The notes: a model not told the origin generated them from the sequence alone. A stretch of DNA of 64,000 nt from CAWFKW01 sp963816535 (GCA_963816535.1 CAWFKW010000003.1:1054001-1118000), one strand, 5' to 3'. Counted from the stretch's first letter, positions 32,484 to 42,340 are shown. Numbers and translations are program-made.

Positions 32484-33248
32484 CTTCCCGAGCAGAAAGC
32501 CGTTTGTTTTGTGGTGGAAGTAAACCCCCAGCCGCGCTGCAGGAACAGAACCGGCTATAATAGGAAGCGCCGATACTACGTCGGCCATACCGAATGAATA
32601 CGGCGCAAATTTAACGCCCGCCGGCATGTTAATATAATAGCTTAATACTCCCGCCGCCGACGTCATCATAATAGCAAGAGTTGTAGTTCCCATACTTTTT
32701 TTGAGAGGAAATTTAAGAAAATAATGCATGATGAACGTGGCAAACACTCCCCCGCCAAGGCCCGTTAACGCCGCAATGGCGCCGTTAAGGAATCCGCCAA
32801 TACCGCAATAGAATTTGTTGAATTTTATGACCCCGCCATCCGCGCTTGTATCTTCACTTTTTCTTTTATCAAATAACATTTTGAGCGCAACTGTAACAAT
32901 TATAGCGATGAAAATTTTCTTCAATACATCCTGCGGAAACGAAAGGGATAATTTTGAAAAGAGGAAAACGCTTACTGCCCCGGTAATCCCTATAATAACA
33001 GAAGCCGATAAGACAATGTTTCGTTTTTTCCAGTGCCTGTTGGCTGCAGAGAGACTTGTAAAGATTATGGTGAAAAGACTTGTTGCGATGGCGGCATGCG
33101 CGCTGTATTCAAATCCGGGATGAAGCCTGCCGTATACCCAAATAAGCGCCGGGACAATTACAATCCCGCCGCCTACGCCAAACAGTCCGGATAGAATGCC
33201 TGCGGCCACGCCCACAGCGAAGAGGATCAATATTATTTCAAGACTCAT
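32433..33248 (-). CDS. TauE/SafE-family permease
   Basis: Inner-membrane transporter of the TauE/SafE (DUF81) family, usually exporters of sulfite, sulfoacetate or other organosulfur anions. The 271 residues contain eight or so hydrophobic segments and both family repeats: GLFGVGGGIVIVPALIWVYG near residue 22 and LTGLGGGVFATFIMHYFLKF near 163. Both carry the Gly-rich loop and the following Pro/Leu-rich helix. The substrate cannot be read from sequence. The last 17 codons lie antisense to the end of phoH (51-base overlap, convergent), and both frames are clearly genuine at their 3' ends. Confidence 0.92.
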   Translation of the reverse strand: MSLEIILILFAVGVAAGILSGLFGVGGGIVIVPALIWVYGRLHPGFEYSAHAAIATSLFTIIFTSLSAANRHWKKRNIVLSASVIIGITGAVSVFLFSKLSLSFPQDVLKKIFIAIIVTVALKMLFDKRKSEDTSADGGVIKFNKFYCGIGGFLNGAIAALTGLGGGVFATFIMHYFLKFPLKKSMGTTTLAIMMTSAAGVLSYYINMPAGVKFAPYSFGMADVVSALPIIAGSVPAARLGVYFHHKTNGFLLGKLFAVFILIIAVKFIFW

Positions 33249-33309
33249 TAAATCAGGTTAGTTCCAAACTGCCGTTAGCGCCACAAACAAAACAGCCGGA
33301 AGATGGGTC

Positions 33310-33341
33310 CCAAACCAATCCGCCGTGGCGGTCCGGTTTGG
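33310..33341 (-). terminator. Hairpin downstream of S41 protease gene
   Basis: CCAAACC (33310-33316) pairs with GGTTTGG (33335-33341), and inside it CCGCC (33320-33324) pairs with GGCGG (33327-33331). It lies just past the protease stop codon. No long T-run follows, so termination is likely but not certain. Confidence 0.5.
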
Positions 33342-33352
33342 AACGCTAAATA

Positions 33353-35023
33353 CTATCTTGGGCTCAAAAAGCTGTTGTAGAGCGCCCTGTCTTTTAAAAT
33401 GTTCAGAGCAACCTGCAGCTGCGTATCTTCTTTTAACCCGGCTTCAATAACTTCATTGTCGGGCCTGTTGTATTTCCTCATTATTTCTTTTTCAAGTTCC
33501 CTGCGGATCACAGGATTCGAGCTGTCAAAATCATTCAAACGCTCTGCCTGGAAGTCGGTTTCAAGCTCTGAGATATACGTTTTATCCTTATCGGAGTATT
33601 TCTTATCATCAATAATTTTCTTAAGCTGAGCGAGCTCATTTTCCGCGGAGCTTTTGTATTCGAACCCGCTTTCATTCAGGTATGTATAGAACATGCTGAT
33701 TATGTCGTCATTCATAGTAAATCCGGCGCTGTTGGGATACTGGCTCACATATTTATCGGCAAATTTAAAATAAATATCCTGGCCGGCAAGCTCCTCAAGC
33801 AGCTCGTTATCTTTTGTGGCATCTACAATCGAGTCCGGGGTAATGCCGCCTTCGGCATAAACCGTCCTGCCGTGAAGAGTCTTAAATTCGGTCTGGTTAT
33901 ACATCGGGTTTGGAGCGAATACGCCGTACTTATTCTCTTTGAAATAATTCTTCGCCTGTATCCATCTTCCGCTGGGTGTGAAGTATTTCTGAGTAGTGAT
34001 TTTAAGCTGGTCGCCGTAGCTGAGCGGTGTGAATACCTGGACGAGCCCTTTGCCAAATGATTTTGTTCCCACAATTACTCCGCGGTCAAGGTCCTGGATC
34101 GCTCCTGATACTATCTCGCTAGCCGAAGCTGTATTGCCGTTAACAAGAACCGCTATCGGGACATCATTGGATATCATTGGATCTTCCGTCGAAAAATATT
34201 TCTTCTCGCTATCTGGCTTTCTGCCCCTTGTAGTAAGCAGAAGGCTGTTCTTTTCGACAAGCTTGTTCAATATCCCAACGGCCGCATCAAGAAGGCCGCC
34301 CGGGTTATCCCGCAGATCCAAAACTATTCCCTTCACTTCTCCTTTTGACTTGATATCGCTTATAGCGTCGGCGATTTCAGTCTCCGCGTACTTGCTGAAC
34401 CTATCCAGCTTTATGTAACCTATGCCGTCACCCAGAACGCCTTTATATGAAACGTTCTTCAGTTTTATTTCCTGGCGGGTCAGGGTAAAATCAAGATCTT
34501 TATCTCCACGCCTTACTTTCATGTTTAACTGCGTCCCAACGTCGCCCCTGGTGTATGTTCTCACGTCGACCGGTTTTCTCCCCACAAGGCTGTTGCCGTC
34601 TATTTCGAGGATCACATCCCCGCGCCTTAGGCCCTCTCTTTGAGCCGTATAACCGTCTATAATGTCTGTTATGACTATAGAGCTGTCTTTCAGGCCTATA
34701 GTTATGCCTATGCCGCCGTATTTGCCGGTGGTAATAAGGTCCATCTCATCTTTATTCGATTCATCCAGAAAATTCGTATACGGGTCAAGCGTGTTCAGCA
34801 TTCCCTCTATCCCGGCCTTCATGAACTTATCCGGTTCGATCTCATCAACGTAATTCAGCTCGATCTCTTTATATACCCGCCCGAATATATCCATATTCTT
34901 GTTTATCTTCGCGTAGATATCATCGTCGGGCCCGCGGAATGTTGTTGCTGAAAATACAAGGAACAAGAGCAGGAGCGGGAGGACTTTGTAAATGACATTA
35001 TTGCCAATTTTGAATTTCTTCAT
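33353..35023 (-). CDS. S41-family C-terminal processing protease
   Basis: Periplasmic carboxyl-terminal (tail-specific) protease of the CtpA/Prc family. One N-terminal membrane segment (about 12-30) gives export. A PDZ domain lies at about 95-180 (YGGIGITIGLKDSSIVITDI, GDVILEIDG), and the catalytic domain at 185-390 with LRDNPGGLLDAAVGI, Ser300 in NGNTASASEIVSG and Lys325 in SFGKGLVQ, the Ser/Lys dyad 25 residues apart. The C-terminal 120 residues are helical. 556 residues is normal for Bacteroidota. The start is 6 bases after the tmk stop, so the two are co-transcribed. Confidence 0.94.
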   Translation of the reverse strand: MKKFKIGNNVIYKVLPLLLLFLVFSATTFRGPDDDIYAKINKNMDIFGRVYKEIELNYVDEIEPDKFMKAGIEGMLNTLDPYTNFLDESNKDEMDLITTGKYGGIGITIGLKDSSIVITDIIDGYTAQREGLRRGDVILEIDGNSLVGRKPVDVRTYTRGDVGTQLNMKVRRGDKDLDFTLTRQEIKLKNVSYKGVLGDGIGYIKLDRFSKYAETEIADAISDIKSKGEVKGIVLDLRDNPGGLLDAAVGILNKLVEKNSLLLTTRGRKPDSEKKYFSTEDPMISNDVPIAVLVNGNTASASEIVSGAIQDLDRGVIVGTKSFGKGLVQVFTPLSYGDQLKITTQKYFTPSGRWIQAKNYFKENKYGVFAPNPMYNQTEFKTLHGRTVYAEGGITPDSIVDATKDNELLEELAGQDIYFKFADKYVSQYPNSAGFTMNDDIISMFYTYLNESGFEYKSSAENELAQLKKIIDDKKYSDKDKTYISELETDFQAERLNDFDSSNPVIRRELEKEIMRKYNRPDNEVIEAGLKEDTQLQVALNILKDRALYNSFLSPR

Positions 35024-35029
35024 GTATTG

Positions 35030-35647
35030 TTATGATTTAATTTTCTTATTTACATGCTTTAAGATTTCCAGGCGGATCGCTTCAACAGAATTGGAACCGT
35101 TAATTACAACAATTCTTTTCTTATTTTTATTCGCAAGAGCCTTAAAACCATTATATACCTTATTATAGAACGAAATATTTTTATTTTCCATCCTGTCTTT
35201 AGTGTTACCTCTTTGAATTGCCCTCTTAAAAGCTGCGGCTGGAGAAATATCTATAAGAAATGTGATATCAGGCGTCAATCCCCCTGTTGCGAAATCGTTA
35301 ACCTCAAAGACCTTGTTAATATTGATTTTACCGCCAAAACCCTGGTAGGCGCTGGATGAATCATAATACCGGTCGCAAATAACTATTACGCCTTTCTTTA
35401 TATTAGGCTTGATGATCTCATTAACAAGCTGCGAACGTGAAGCCGAAAACAGCAAAAACTCGGTTAAAGGGATCATTTCAGGATGGTTCCTGTCAAGCAG
35501 AATACTGCGTATTTTCTCAGAAATCCTAGTCCCGCCGGGCTCGCGCAGAAGGACCGATCTTGTCTTTTTCCTCTTAAAATGTTCATGCAGCAGCTTTGCC
35601 TGCGTGGACTTCCCCGAAAAGTCTATTCCTTCGAATGTTATGAACAT
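35030..35647 (-). CDS. tmk: Thymidylate kinase
   Basis: Phosphorylates dTMP to dTDP. The 205 residues show the P-loop EGIDFSGKSTQAKLL (6-20), the DRYYDSSSAYQGFG motif (substrate-binding DRx and lid neighbourhood, about 92-105), and FLIDISPAAAFKRA (about 130). Length and motif order are normal. It is transcribed ahead of the S41 protease gene with a 6-base gap. Upstream lies a short palindrome, CCCCGC/GCGGGG at 35661-35676. Confidence 0.94.
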   Translation of the reverse strand: MFITFEGIDFSGKSTQAKLLHEHFKRKKTRSVLLREPGGTRISEKIRSILLDRNHPEMIPLTEFLLFSASRSQLVNEIIKPNIKKGVIVICDRYYDSSSAYQGFGGKININKVFEVNDFATGGLTPDITFLIDISPAAAFKRAIQRGNTKDRMENKNISFYNKVYNGFKALANKNKKRIVVINGSNSVEAIRLEILKHVNKKIKS

Positions 35648-35660
35648 AAGTCCTAATGAA

Positions 35661-35676
35661 CCCCGCGAAGGCGGGG
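35661..35676. repeat. CCCCGC-GAAG-GCGGGG palindrome
   Basis: Short perfect hairpin just upstream of tmk, a shortened member of the ATCCCCGC family. The rest of the 207-base gap 35648-35854 shows nothing else I can support. Confidence 0.6.
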
Positions 35677-35854
35677 GTCTATAAACGATTAAGTCAGCAA
35701 ATTACGCAAATATTTAGTGAGATTAAATTGAAAAGGAGGTTTTCTTTGTCGTTCCCGGCTCCCGCTTCGCCCTTGAAAACGTGAATCCGGATTGATGATT
35801 TTAATGCGATAGATATCTAAAGGAACATCTTGGTTTGATTAATGTTATACATTC

Positions 35855-36403
35855 TCATATTTTTTTTCTCCACCCCAAAAACCTGGGCGTATTCTCTTTA
35901 TATTTGGTATAATCCTGCCCGAATCTTTTTTCAAGTTCCGGCTCTTCAACGGCGCTAAGCGACCTGATATGAATCAGCATATATATCGGAATGAAGACAA
36001 AAACCGCTAGGAGCGAACCGTAATAAACGCCGATTGAAAACATTATCAGGAAAATTCCGCCCACCATGGGGTTTCTGGAATATGCGTAAGGGCCGTTTGT
36101 GATGAGCTTCTTAGGCGGGTTGATCGGGGCCGGGGTGCCTTTGGACCTAATGAAGTCTATCAGCGTCCATAAAAACAGAGTGACACCAGGGATAAATAAA
36201 ATAAGCGATATTATATAGTTTACCGGATTTAAAATAAGCGGCGGTATTCCCAGAAACCTCTCAAGCCACACGGGAACCAGGATAAAAAGAGAAGTCACAG
36301 CCAAAAAAAACACAGCCATTACCGGAGTAAGAATCGCGCGTTTTCCCGGATTACCTTCTGCAACGGCTGACATTTTAACAGCTATCTTTTGTGCAATTGA
36401 CAT
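35855..36403 (-). CDS. Isoprenylcysteine methyltransferase-like membrane methyltransferase (copy 1)
   Basis: Integral membrane methyltransferase of the ICMT/PEMT superfamily, S-adenosylmethionine dependent. In bacteria these act on lipids, thiols or unknown small molecules. The 182 residues have about five membrane helices and the conserved C-terminal block: NGPYAYSRNPMVGG (Arg110 in the SAM-binding R-N/H-P motif) and VEEPELEKRFGQDYTKYKENT with the EExxLxxxFGxxYxxY signature. A second copy lies directly upstream (36479-37033) on the same strand with 75 bases between, clearly a tandem duplication. The substrate is unknown. Confidence 0.88.
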   Translation of the reverse strand: MSIAQKIAVKMSAVAEGNPGKRAILTPVMAVFFLAVTSLFILVPVWLERFLGIPPLILNPVNYIISLILFIPGVTLFLWTLIDFIRSKGTPAPINPPKKLITNGPYAYSRNPMVGGIFLIMFSIGVYYGSLLAVFVFIPIYMLIHIRSLSAVEEPELEKRFGQDYTKYKENTPRFLGWRKKI

Positions 36404-36478
36404 AAATATTATATTTGATTAAAAAGATGAGGACTTACCAGTATACCACAATTTCTTCTAAACTAATTACCTCAAATT

Positions 36479-37033
36479 TTACCGTCGTTTGTTAATTTTC
36501 GGAAAGAACATAGGCGTTTTCCCCCTGTATACAATATATTCCTGCCCAAAGCGTTTTTCAAGTTCAGGCTCTTCGATGTACTTTAGAATTCTTGTATCAA
36601 GATAAATATATAACGGAATGAAAACAAGCAGCGCAAGCAAAGAGCTGTTGTAGAACCCGATGCCGAACATAAACAGAAATATCCCGCCGTGCATGGGATT
36701 GCAGGAAAATGCGTATGGTCCTGTTGTAATCAATTTCGGCGGTGCAGTATTTGGAACAGGCGTTCCTTTTTTGATAAAGAACAAGAGCGATGTCCAGCTC
36801 ATAAAAAAAATCCCAATTACAATCAGCGGCCATCCTATAACATAATTAATAGGGAACAGAATAATTTTGGGAATATTAAGATATGTTTCCAGCCGCAGAG
36901 GTAAGATAATGAACAGCGCGGTGATAAAAGCAAATGACCCGCCAATTAATACGCTTAACGCCGTTCTATTCAGCGGCCCGCCTTCGGCGTTGAGATAAAG
37001 TCTTTTTAAAAAATTCTTAATCATATTAAACAA
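36479..37033 (-). CDS. ICMT-like membrane methyltransferase (copy 2, variant motif)
   Basis: 184-residue paralogue of the 35855-36403 protein with the same membrane layout and C-terminal signature (EEPELEKRFGQEYIVYRGKTP). The SAM-binding motif reads TGPYAFSCNPMHGG: the arginine of the R-N-P motif in copy 1 is Cys111 here. Other conserved positions are kept, so the protein is probably folded and expressed, but its catalysis may differ. The order (copy 2 first, then copy 1) suggests one transcript. Upstream is a 447-base repeat-rich gap. Confidence 0.85.
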   Translation of the reverse strand: MFNMIKNFLKRLYLNAEGGPLNRTALSVLIGGSFAFITALFIILPLRLETYLNIPKIILFPINYVIGWPLIVIGIFFMSWTSLLFFIKKGTPVPNTAPPKLITTGPYAFSCNPMHGGIFLFMFGIGFYNSSLLALLVFIPLYIYLDTRILKYIEEPELEKRFGQEYIVYRGKTPMFFPKINKRR

Positions 37034-37480
37034 TTTCGTTATTTTTGCGGAAAGTAAATATTACAAAATTATGTGCGCAGCAATGCAGGAACCATCTCCC
37101 CCTATCAGGGGGAGATGCAGAGGGGGTGAATCATCCCAGGGTTCCCGCACACGCATGGAACGACAGAAGAAAGTTATCTCAGCGGCTCTGCGTAAACCTG
37201 TTTTCTTAAATTTTACCTCACCCCCTAACCCCTCTTCAAAATGGAGAGGGGAAATGATTTCAAAACATTGATTCCAACGACGGAAAGGAGTTCTCCGCGT
37301 TCTCTTCGGTCCACGCGTACAATAATTTTTCATGTTAAGCCGGTAGGTTTTTAATGAGAGATACACAGATCAAAAACCAAGATTCCCGTTTCCACGGGAA
37401 TGACATGATATATTTTTAAATTGTAACTTCATCATTATTACGGTATTTTTGGCAATTCCTTCAAATTTCTAAATTAGGTC
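37034..37480. repeat. Repeat-rich divergent gap before mutS
   Basis: No gene. It contains ATCTCCCCC-TATCA-GGGGGAGAT (37094-37116), a CCTCACCCCCTAACCCCTC... GGAGAGGGG element (about 37208-37254), and the perfect ATTCCCGT-TTCC-ACGGGAAT palindrome (37382-37401). The mutS promoter follows. Short open frames here are made of repeats. Confidence 0.8.
37421..37451 (+). promoter_or_regulatory. Bacteroidota-type promoter of mutS
   Basis: TTG at 37421-37423, 20 bases, TATTTTTG at 37444-37451 (TAnnTTTG), about 30 bases before the mutS start. Spacing and both boxes fit the phylum consensus. Confidence 0.55.
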
Positions 37481-40084
37481 ATGGCCGAAGGCGCAACGCC
37501 GCTAATGCAGCAGTATCTGAAAATTAAGGCGAAATATCCTGATACGATATTGCTTTTCCGCATGGGCGATTTTTTTGAGACTTTTGATACAGATGCAGTT
37601 TTGGCTTCAAAAGCGCTTGGCATAACTCTAACCAAACGCTCGAACGGCGCGGCTTCTGAGGTTGCGCTGGCAGGATTCCCGCACCACGCCATAGATAACT
37701 ACCTTCCCAAGCTGGTTAAAGCCGGCTACAAAGTGGCGGTTTGCGAACAAATGGAAGACCCAAAATTCGCCCGCGGCATCGTTAAGCGCGATGTTGTTGA
37801 AGTGGTAACGCCGGGATTGACCTATTCAGATAAACTTCTCGACCATAAAAGCAACAACTACATTGCATGCATATTTGCCAAAGATGAAAAATGCGGATTT
37901 TCATTTCTGGATATTTCGACAGGCGAGTTTTCAACCTGTGAAATTCCGTTCAGGCAGATCAAAGAACAGCTTGAGCTGATCAATCCCGCCGAAGTTATCA
38001 TTTCCAAATCGCAAAAGAGTCTGTTCAGCGATTTCCTGAACTCCGATAGCCCCGGCGCAACAACAAATAATGTGACCGTTACGCGGCTTGATGAATGGAT
38101 ATTCAATTTCGATTACTGCAATGAGCTGCTTCTGGCGCAGTTCAAAACTAAATCGTTAAAAGGATTTGGAATAGAAGATTACAGGCTTGGAATAGTTGCC
38201 GCGGGAGGAATACTAAATTACATACAGGAAACTCAAAAAGGCAACATCTCGCATATAAACAAAATTTCATTATACGATACTTCGGATTATATAATTCTCG
38301 ATAATTCCACAAAGCGCAACCTCGAAATAATATCCTCGATTGCCGAAGGGAGCCGCGAGGGAACGCTGATCTCGATTCTGGACCGAACGCAGACCGCTAT
38401 GGGCGCGCGGCTATTAAAGAACTGGATATCGCGACCTCTGAAAAAAGCGGCGCAGATACTGAAGCGGCAGGAATGCGTTGAGGAGTTCTTTAATAATAAG
38501 CCGATGAGGGTCAACCTTACGGGGCATTTCAAAAATATCGGGGATCTTGAGAGGCTTATATCTAAAATTGCCACCGCCAGGGCTGTTGCTAGGGACCTGA
38601 TAAACCTGAAGTATTCGCTTAAAAATATTTCTGTTGTAAAAAGGGAGCTAGAGGCCGTTGAATCAGTCACCCTGAAAGAAATCACTTCAAACATTAAAGA
38701 ACTTAACGAAATTGTTGAGCTTATTGATTCCTCAATAAATGAAGAGCTGTCGCTTCACTCAGAAAATAAAGCTATCATAAAGCCGGGGTACAATAAAGAA
38801 CTCGACGAACTCAGGTACATAATGAACTCCGGAGAGGCGTGGCTTGAAAATTACCAGCGCAAAGAACGCGAGCGGACCAAAATAAATTCTCTTAAAGTCA
38901 GCTTCAATAAAGTGTTTGGATATTACATTGAAATATCAAAATCAAATATCGAAAAGGTAAAAGACCTGGAAGGGTACATCAGGAAACAAACCCTTGTTAA
39001 CGCCGAACGGTATATAACGCAGGAACTGAAGGAATACGAAGAAAAAATTCTGAGCGCAGGCGAGAAGATAAACACGCTCGAGGCGCAGGTATTTGCCGAG
39101 ATCAGGAATAAAGTGGTCGAGTTTTCAAACGAAATTCAAATGAACGCCGCGATGATAGGCGTTATAGACGTATTGCTGAGCTTTGCAGACGCCGCTGAAT
39201 CAAATAAATATGCGCGCCCTGAAGTAAACGAATCGGACGCGCTTGAAATTAAGGACGGCAGGCACCCTGTAATAGAAAAGCTTCTTCCCGCCGGCCAAAA
39301 ATATGTGCCGAATGATACGTTTTTAGATCCCGCAAACAGACAGATAATAATAATTACGGGCCCGAACATGAGCGGAAAATCGTCATACCTCAGACAGGTG
39401 GGGCTTATAGTACTTTTGGCGCAGATCGGCAGTTTCGTGCCGGCATCTGAAGCAAAGATCGGAATTTGCGACAGGATATTTACACGCGTTGGCGCAATGG
39501 ATAATATAGCCATGGGCGAGAGCACCTTCCTTGTTGAAATGCAGGAATCAGCTAACATATTGAACAACCTTACTCCAAAAAGCCTAGTTCTTCTTGATGA
39601 AGTCGGACGCGGGACGAGCACGTATGACGGCATTTCGATAGCGTGGGCTATAACCGAATATATACACGAAAACCAAAATGCGAAGGCAAAAACGCTTTTC
39701 GCGACGCATTACCATGAACTGAATGCGCTGGCAAGTCTGTATGAACGGATAAAAAATTCGCGTGTTGAAGTAAAAGAAGTCGGCGAGCGGGTAATCTTCC
39801 TTCACAAAATAAACGAAGGAACCGCCGACCACAGCTTCGGGATCCACGTGGCGCAAATGGCCGGACTTCCAGATATCGTTACAAAGCGCGCACGGGAGAT
39901 CTTAGGGAATCTCGAAAAACGCGAAGAACGCGCAAGGCGCAAAGATGAATTCCAGATCAATCTGTTCGAATACAAAGATAATGAGCTGAACGACATAATT
40001 AATAAGATCGATCTTGATAAAATGACGCCGCTAGAAGCTTTGAATAAACTGCAAGAGCTCAAAAAACTGACCAAAGAGAATTAG
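37481..40084 (+). CDS. mutS: DNA mismatch repair protein MutS
   Basis: Recognises mismatches and small loops and recruits MutL. 867 residues, normal for MutS1. The N-terminal mismatch-binding domain has the Phe-x-Glu wedge (FRMGDFFETF, Phe31 and Glu33). Connector, lever and clamp domains follow (clamp near KVFGYYIEISKSN), then the ATPase domain with Walker A GPNMSGKSSYLRQ (about 626) and VLLDEVGRGTSTYDGISIAW, FATHYHEL. The C-terminal helix-turn-helix dimer segment (HVAQMAGLPDIVTKRA) and a short tail are present. Encoded alone with its own promoter. Confidence 0.98.
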   Translation: MAEGATPLMQQYLKIKAKYPDTILLFRMGDFFETFDTDAVLASKALGITLTKRSNGAASEVALAGFPHHAIDNYLPKLVKAGYKVAVCEQMEDPKFARGIVKRDVVEVVTPGLTYSDKLLDHKSNNYIACIFAKDEKCGFSFLDISTGEFSTCEIPFRQIKEQLELINPAEVIISKSQKSLFSDFLNSDSPGATTNNVTVTRLDEWIFNFDYCNELLLAQFKTKSLKGFGIEDYRLGIVAAGGILNYIQETQKGNISHINKISLYDTSDYIILDNSTKRNLEIISSIAEGSREGTLISILDRTQTAMGARLLKNWISRPLKKAAQILKRQECVEEFFNNKPMRVNLTGHFKNIGDLERLISKIATARAVARDLINLKYSLKNISVVKRELEAVESVTLKEITSNIKELNEIVELIDSSINEELSLHSENKAIIKPGYNKELDELRYIMNSGEAWLENYQRKERERTKINSLKVSFNKVFGYYIEISKSNIEKVKDLEGYIRKQTLVNAERYITQELKEYEEKILSAGEKINTLEAQVFAEIRNKVVEFSNEIQMNAAMIGVIDVLLSFADAAESNKYARPEVNESDALEIKDGRHPVIEKLLPAGQKYVPNDTFLDPANRQIIIITGPNMSGKSSYLRQVGLIVLLAQIGSFVPASEAKIGICDRIFTRVGAMDNIAMGESTFLVEMQESANILNNLTPKSLVLLDEVGRGTSTYDGISIAWAITEYIHENQNAKAKTLFATHYHELNALASLYERIKNSRVEVKEVGERVIFLHKINEGTADHSFGIHVAQMAGLPDIVTKRAREILGNLEKREERARRKDEFQINLFEYKDNELNDIINKIDLDKMTPLEALNKLQELKKLTKEN

Positions 40085-40305
40085 CCCGCCCGATCGACTC
40101 ACCGCAAGCCTTAATTCGCCGCAGCAATCCGGCCATAAAAGTTCCAGATTATTTAACGATTTTTGAGTACAACGATAAATTATTTAGTTATATAATCGCT
40201 GAATTCGCCCTCACCAAAATTACTCCGCTCGGGGGGCTTGCGGATAATTACAGGAGTTTTAAATAATCCGGGGGAATAGTAATCCCCGAAAAAAATAAAA
40301 ACACA

Positions 40306-41583
40306 ATGAAGAACGTAAAAAAACTGGTTTTAAGTTTTTTGATATGTTGTACGTTTGTTTTGATTTACGCATGCAGCAACAGTTCGACCACTAATCCCGT
40401 AACGCCTCCGACTACAATTACTGTTAGCGGCAAGGCGCTCGATACTTATGGAAATCCAAGCGCCGCATCCACCGTAGTTATAGGGAATCAATCCACAACT
40501 ACAGCAGGAGACGGAAGCTTCACAATTAATAATGTTTCCACTCCGTATGATGTATGGGTATTGAATTCTACCACAGGCGTTTTCGGAGTAAAGGGATTAT
40601 CAATAACCAATCCTTATATTCCGGCGTCCATCAGTCCGGGAAATACACAGTCTTTACTGGTCACAATTCCGATGGTGCCTGCCGGTTCAAAAGCAACTGT
40701 AATTTTTCAGGATACATTAACCGGCAAAGTTTCGGGTTTTGGCCAGGTACTTGCAAATAATACACAAGCAAATCTTTCTATCGGCGGAATCAACGGACAG
40801 AATGTAGCCGGAAAGCTGTACTTAATACAATACAATATAAGCGGAGGCGTTGTATCATCTTACACAGGCTATGCTGAAATGCAAGCAGCGTTTACCGTTG
40901 GAGCAAGCCCTTCATTTACATTCGCCTCAATTGGCGGCGGACTTGGCGGGTCAACGGTTTCCGGAACAGTAAACAGTTCAGGCTCAACAAATTTAAAGGC
41001 TCAGCTTTATATTAATTTTGGCAATAAGAACAACTCAGTCCACCGGGGCGGTTTTATTGAGCAGGTCACTTTCACAGCTACAACGGGAGCTTATAATTTT
41101 AATGTGCCGACAGGAACAACATCTACTGCAAATTTAAATATTGTTGCAATAACGCCTGACACTATAGGCATTTATCCAAATATTAAACAAAGGATGCTGA
41201 CTGTACAGGCAGGCGCGTCAGGCTCTGTTGTAAGCATTGATTCATCGTGCAGTATTTTAACGCCGGGCAATGGGGCAACAAACGTTGATACTACAAGTTT
41301 ATTCAGTTATTATGGCGGAAGCGGCAACAGCGTACATATAATCCACATAACGCAGACAGCAAACCAAAAGACTTATCAAGTATTGACAAAAGGAACGTCA
41401 TTTACATTCCCGAATCTTTCTGCATATGGATATAATTTTACATCCGGTGCGAATTATACTTATATGGTATCCAACACGCTAGATATTAACAGCGTAAATG
41501 ACTATTGCGCACAGTTGTTTGATCTGAATCCGGCAATATTGGGTACAAACCAGTCGGGGACATTTACTTTCACAGCAAAATAA
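40306..41583 (+). CDS. Lipoprotein with carboxypeptidase-regulatory-like domain
   Basis: Predicted lipoprotein: signal peptide with IYAC lipobox (Cys23), a Ser/Thr/Pro tether (SSTTNPVTPPTT), then an Ig-like carboxypeptidase-regulatory domain (about 37-110: TVSGKALDTYGNPSAASTVV, DGSFTINNVSTPYDVWV). The remaining 300 residues are beta-rich, with GGGLGGSTVSGTVNSSGSTN and later CSILTPGNGATNVDTTSLFS, which looks like a fibronectin-type or surface-protein domain. No enzyme motif. It may be a surface binding protein; function unknown. Single gene, 221 bases after mutS in a gap where I see nothing else of note. Confidence 0.78.
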   Translation: MKNVKKLVLSFLICCTFVLIYACSNSSTTNPVTPPTTITVSGKALDTYGNPSAASTVVIGNQSTTTAGDGSFTINNVSTPYDVWVLNSTTGVFGVKGLSITNPYIPASISPGNTQSLLVTIPMVPAGSKATVIFQDTLTGKVSGFGQVLANNTQANLSIGGINGQNVAGKLYLIQYNISGGVVSSYTGYAEMQAAFTVGASPSFTFASIGGGLGGSTVSGTVNSSGSTNLKAQLYINFGNKNNSVHRGGFIEQVTFTATTGAYNFNVPTGTTSTANLNIVAITPDTIGIYPNIKQRMLTVQAGASGSVVSIDSSCSILTPGNGATNVDTTSLFSYYGGSGNSVHIIHITQTANQKTYQVLTKGTSFTFPNLSAYGYNFTSGANYTYMVSNTLDINSVNDYCAQLFDLNPAILGTNQSGTFTFTAK

Positions 41584-41733
41584 TTCGTTTCGTAGATTCA
41601 GAGATAAATTACATCGGTTAATTCGACCAAAAAAGATTTTATATTTGTAGAATTTACAAAATGAATCGGTAAAAATTAACCGGTGTATTTTTTTGTCCGG
41701 CAGAAAGAATAAATATCAGGAAATCAATACTTA

Positions 41734-42189
41734 TTGTCATTTACTCAACATGAAATATGGATGCAGCATGCATTCAAAGAAGCTGAAAAGGCGTACGCGA
41801 AGGAAGAAATTCCTATTGGCGCGGTTGTGGTTTTCGAAAACCGCATAATAGGCAAGGGACATAACCAGGTTGAGACGCTGAAGGACCCTACGGCGCATGC
41901 TGAGATCATTGCAATAACCTCTGCCGCCGCATATCTTTCTTCAAAAGCCCTGTTTGGATGCTCGCTATATGTTACTTTGGAACCGTGCTCAATGTGCGCC
42001 GGCGCGATAGTGCTGGCCAAGATCGAAAACCTGATCTTCGGCGCATTTGATAATAAATCCGGAGCATGCGGCTCGGTATTAAATATAACGAACAATAAAT
42101 CGCTGAACCATCAATTGAATGTAACCGGCGGAATGCTGGACGCAAAGTGCTCCGAATTGTTAAGAAGCTTTTTTGATGTAAAAAGATAA
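41734..42189 (+). CDS. tadA: tRNA adenosine deaminase / cytidine-deaminase-fold protein
   Basis: Zinc deaminase of the CDA fold; the 151-residue size and motifs fit TadA, which converts A34 to inosine in tRNA-Arg(ACG). Zinc and catalytic motifs are HAE (His55, Glu57 in DPTAHAEII) and PCSMC (Cys85, Cys88 in LEPCSMCAGAIV). The FGAFDNKSGACGSVLNI block of TadA is present. The start is TTG at 41734; the TAnnTTTG-type box TATATTTG at 41640-41647 may be its promoter. A guanine deaminase role is an alternative but the motif context favours TadA. Confidence 0.9.
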   Translation: MSFTQHEIWMQHAFKEAEKAYAKEEIPIGAVVVFENRIIGKGHNQVETLKDPTAHAEIIAITSAAAYLSSKALFGCSLYVTLEPCSMCAGAIVLAKIENLIFGAFDNKSGACGSVLNITNNKSLNHQLNVTGGMLDAKCSELLRSFFDVKR

Positions 42190-42340
42190 CGCACCTAAAA
42201 TTGGCCGGAAAGAAATTGAGTCTTTTGAGAAATTTTAATGATACACTATTGATGAACGGATTTAAGAGATTACTCAATGGCAAACTTCCTGAATTATGAT
42301 TTCCCTGCTTCTCTACTTCTCTGTGGTTAATAAATAATAT

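Noticed and set aside
37061..37366. Short open frames in the gap before mutS
   Set aside because: They are composed of C-rich and ATTCCCG repeats read through, with no ribosome-binding site or family match.
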